Positions 6,595 through 6,954 of a stretch of 6,954 nucleotides of DNA are shown here, one piece after another. The translations under genes and the position numbers were made by a program. The notes below the pieces were generated by a model. That model was given only the letters and a program-made list of their open reading frames with translations. It was not told the DNA's origin and did no database searches. Source of the stretch: an uncultured Microcaldota archaeon (GTDB lineage Archaea > Micrarchaeota > Micrarchaeia > Anstonellales > Bilamarchaeaceae); assembly GCA_903920925.1 (NCBI GenBank), contig CAIXOA010000042.1, positions 1 through 6,954 on the forward strand, written 5' to 3'. The first letter of the stretch is position 1; each line of letters opens with the position of its first letter.

Positions 6595-6954
6595 ATGGCA
6601 ACTAGAGTTCCTGTTGAAACTGCGCAACCAGTGCTGCCGACGGTTCAGGTCGGAAGAGTCCATAAAAGAGTGGTGGTTCAGCGCGTGGAAACCGGCGGAA
6701 TAACAGATACAGAAGATGTGAAGGAGACTTTCGCACAAATGAGGAGAATACACCTTAAGCCAAGGAGCGTGCTGGCTTCCGATACTGAAAGGGACAGCCT
6801 TGCGGACGCATTTGCCGACCTTTTTGTGAATGCGATAAGCGAGTGCAACGGCTGGCATGAAAAGGTGGCTGCCATTGTGGTTGACCTGAAAAATGGGAAC
6901 GACATGGACAAGGCGCTGGGGGCTGCGATAGAGATGCATGCAGGCCAGCTGTGG
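6595..6954 (+). CDS. Unrecognised protein, N-terminal 120 residues (3' partial)
   Basis: An ATG-started frame runs 120 codons to the right edge without a stop, so the C-terminus is missing. It begins MATRVPVETAQPVLP, a Pro/Val-rich, probably flexible N-terminus of about 20 residues. A basic stretch (residues 21-30, with His, Lys and Arg) follows. From about residue 40 it looks like a soluble, mostly helical domain rich in Asp, Glu and Ala, with one cysteine near residue 84 and a tryptophan close to it. There is no signal peptide, membrane segment or motif I can name. A TATA-like box 34 bases upstream, GGGG at 6586-6589 and amino-acid content typical of a folded protein support coding on this strand over the 126-codon antisense frame at 6559-6939. 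The function is unknown. Confidence 0.75.
   Translation, partial: MATRVPVETAQPVLPTVQVGRVHKRVVVQRVETGGITDTEDVKETFAQMRRIHLKPRSVLASDTERDSLADAFADLFVNAISECNGWHEKVAAIVVDLKNGNDMDKALGAAIEMHAGQLW

Noticed and set aside
6559..6939. A 126-codon minus-strand frame opposite the terminal partial gene
   Set aside because: Its product has an unlikely His/Ser/Cys-rich composition, while the + frame has an upstream TATA-like box, a plausible ribosome site and ordinary protein composition.

Overview
This window looks archaeal. Two intergenic regions carry TATA-like boxes about 35 bases upstream of the next ATG, leaders are very short, and arginine and isoleucine are often encoded by AGG and ATA. No single marker fixes the lineage. 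A member of the DPANN/Micrarchaeota-Diapherotrites type is possible, but this is a guess. Every gene I support is on the + strand and the DNA is densely coding and GC-rich. There is no RNA gene, insertion sequence, CRISPR array or intergenic stretch over 100 bases.

Positions 1-4485 are one uninterrupted reading frame of about 1,494 codons that is already open at the left edge, so its true N-terminus probably lies outside the window. I do not recognise the family. The first half is mainly alpha-helical and holds a faint repeat of roughly 40 residues. A Gly/Ala/Thr/Glu-rich linker follows. The last ~620 residues are glycine- and aromatic-rich alternating beta strands, interrupted by one helical insertion and ending in phenylalanine. 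The protein has one cysteine and very few lysines. It looks like a large surface or envelope protein with a beta-barrel-like C-terminal half, which would be unusual for an archaeon. This is the most interesting item here.

Positions 4511-6539 look like one transcription unit: a TATA-like promoter, then ornithine carbamoyltransferase (argF), then thioredoxin 10 bases after the argF stop, then a six-helix membrane protein 30 bases after the thioredoxin stop. The first two are confident family assignments. The third has a motif reminiscent of the GPDPase-type/DUF six-helix membrane domains, but its function is unknown.

Positions 6540-6594 are a short promoter-bearing intergenic region. From 6595 to the right edge runs the start of another + strand gene (120 codons, no stop reached) whose product I do not recognise.
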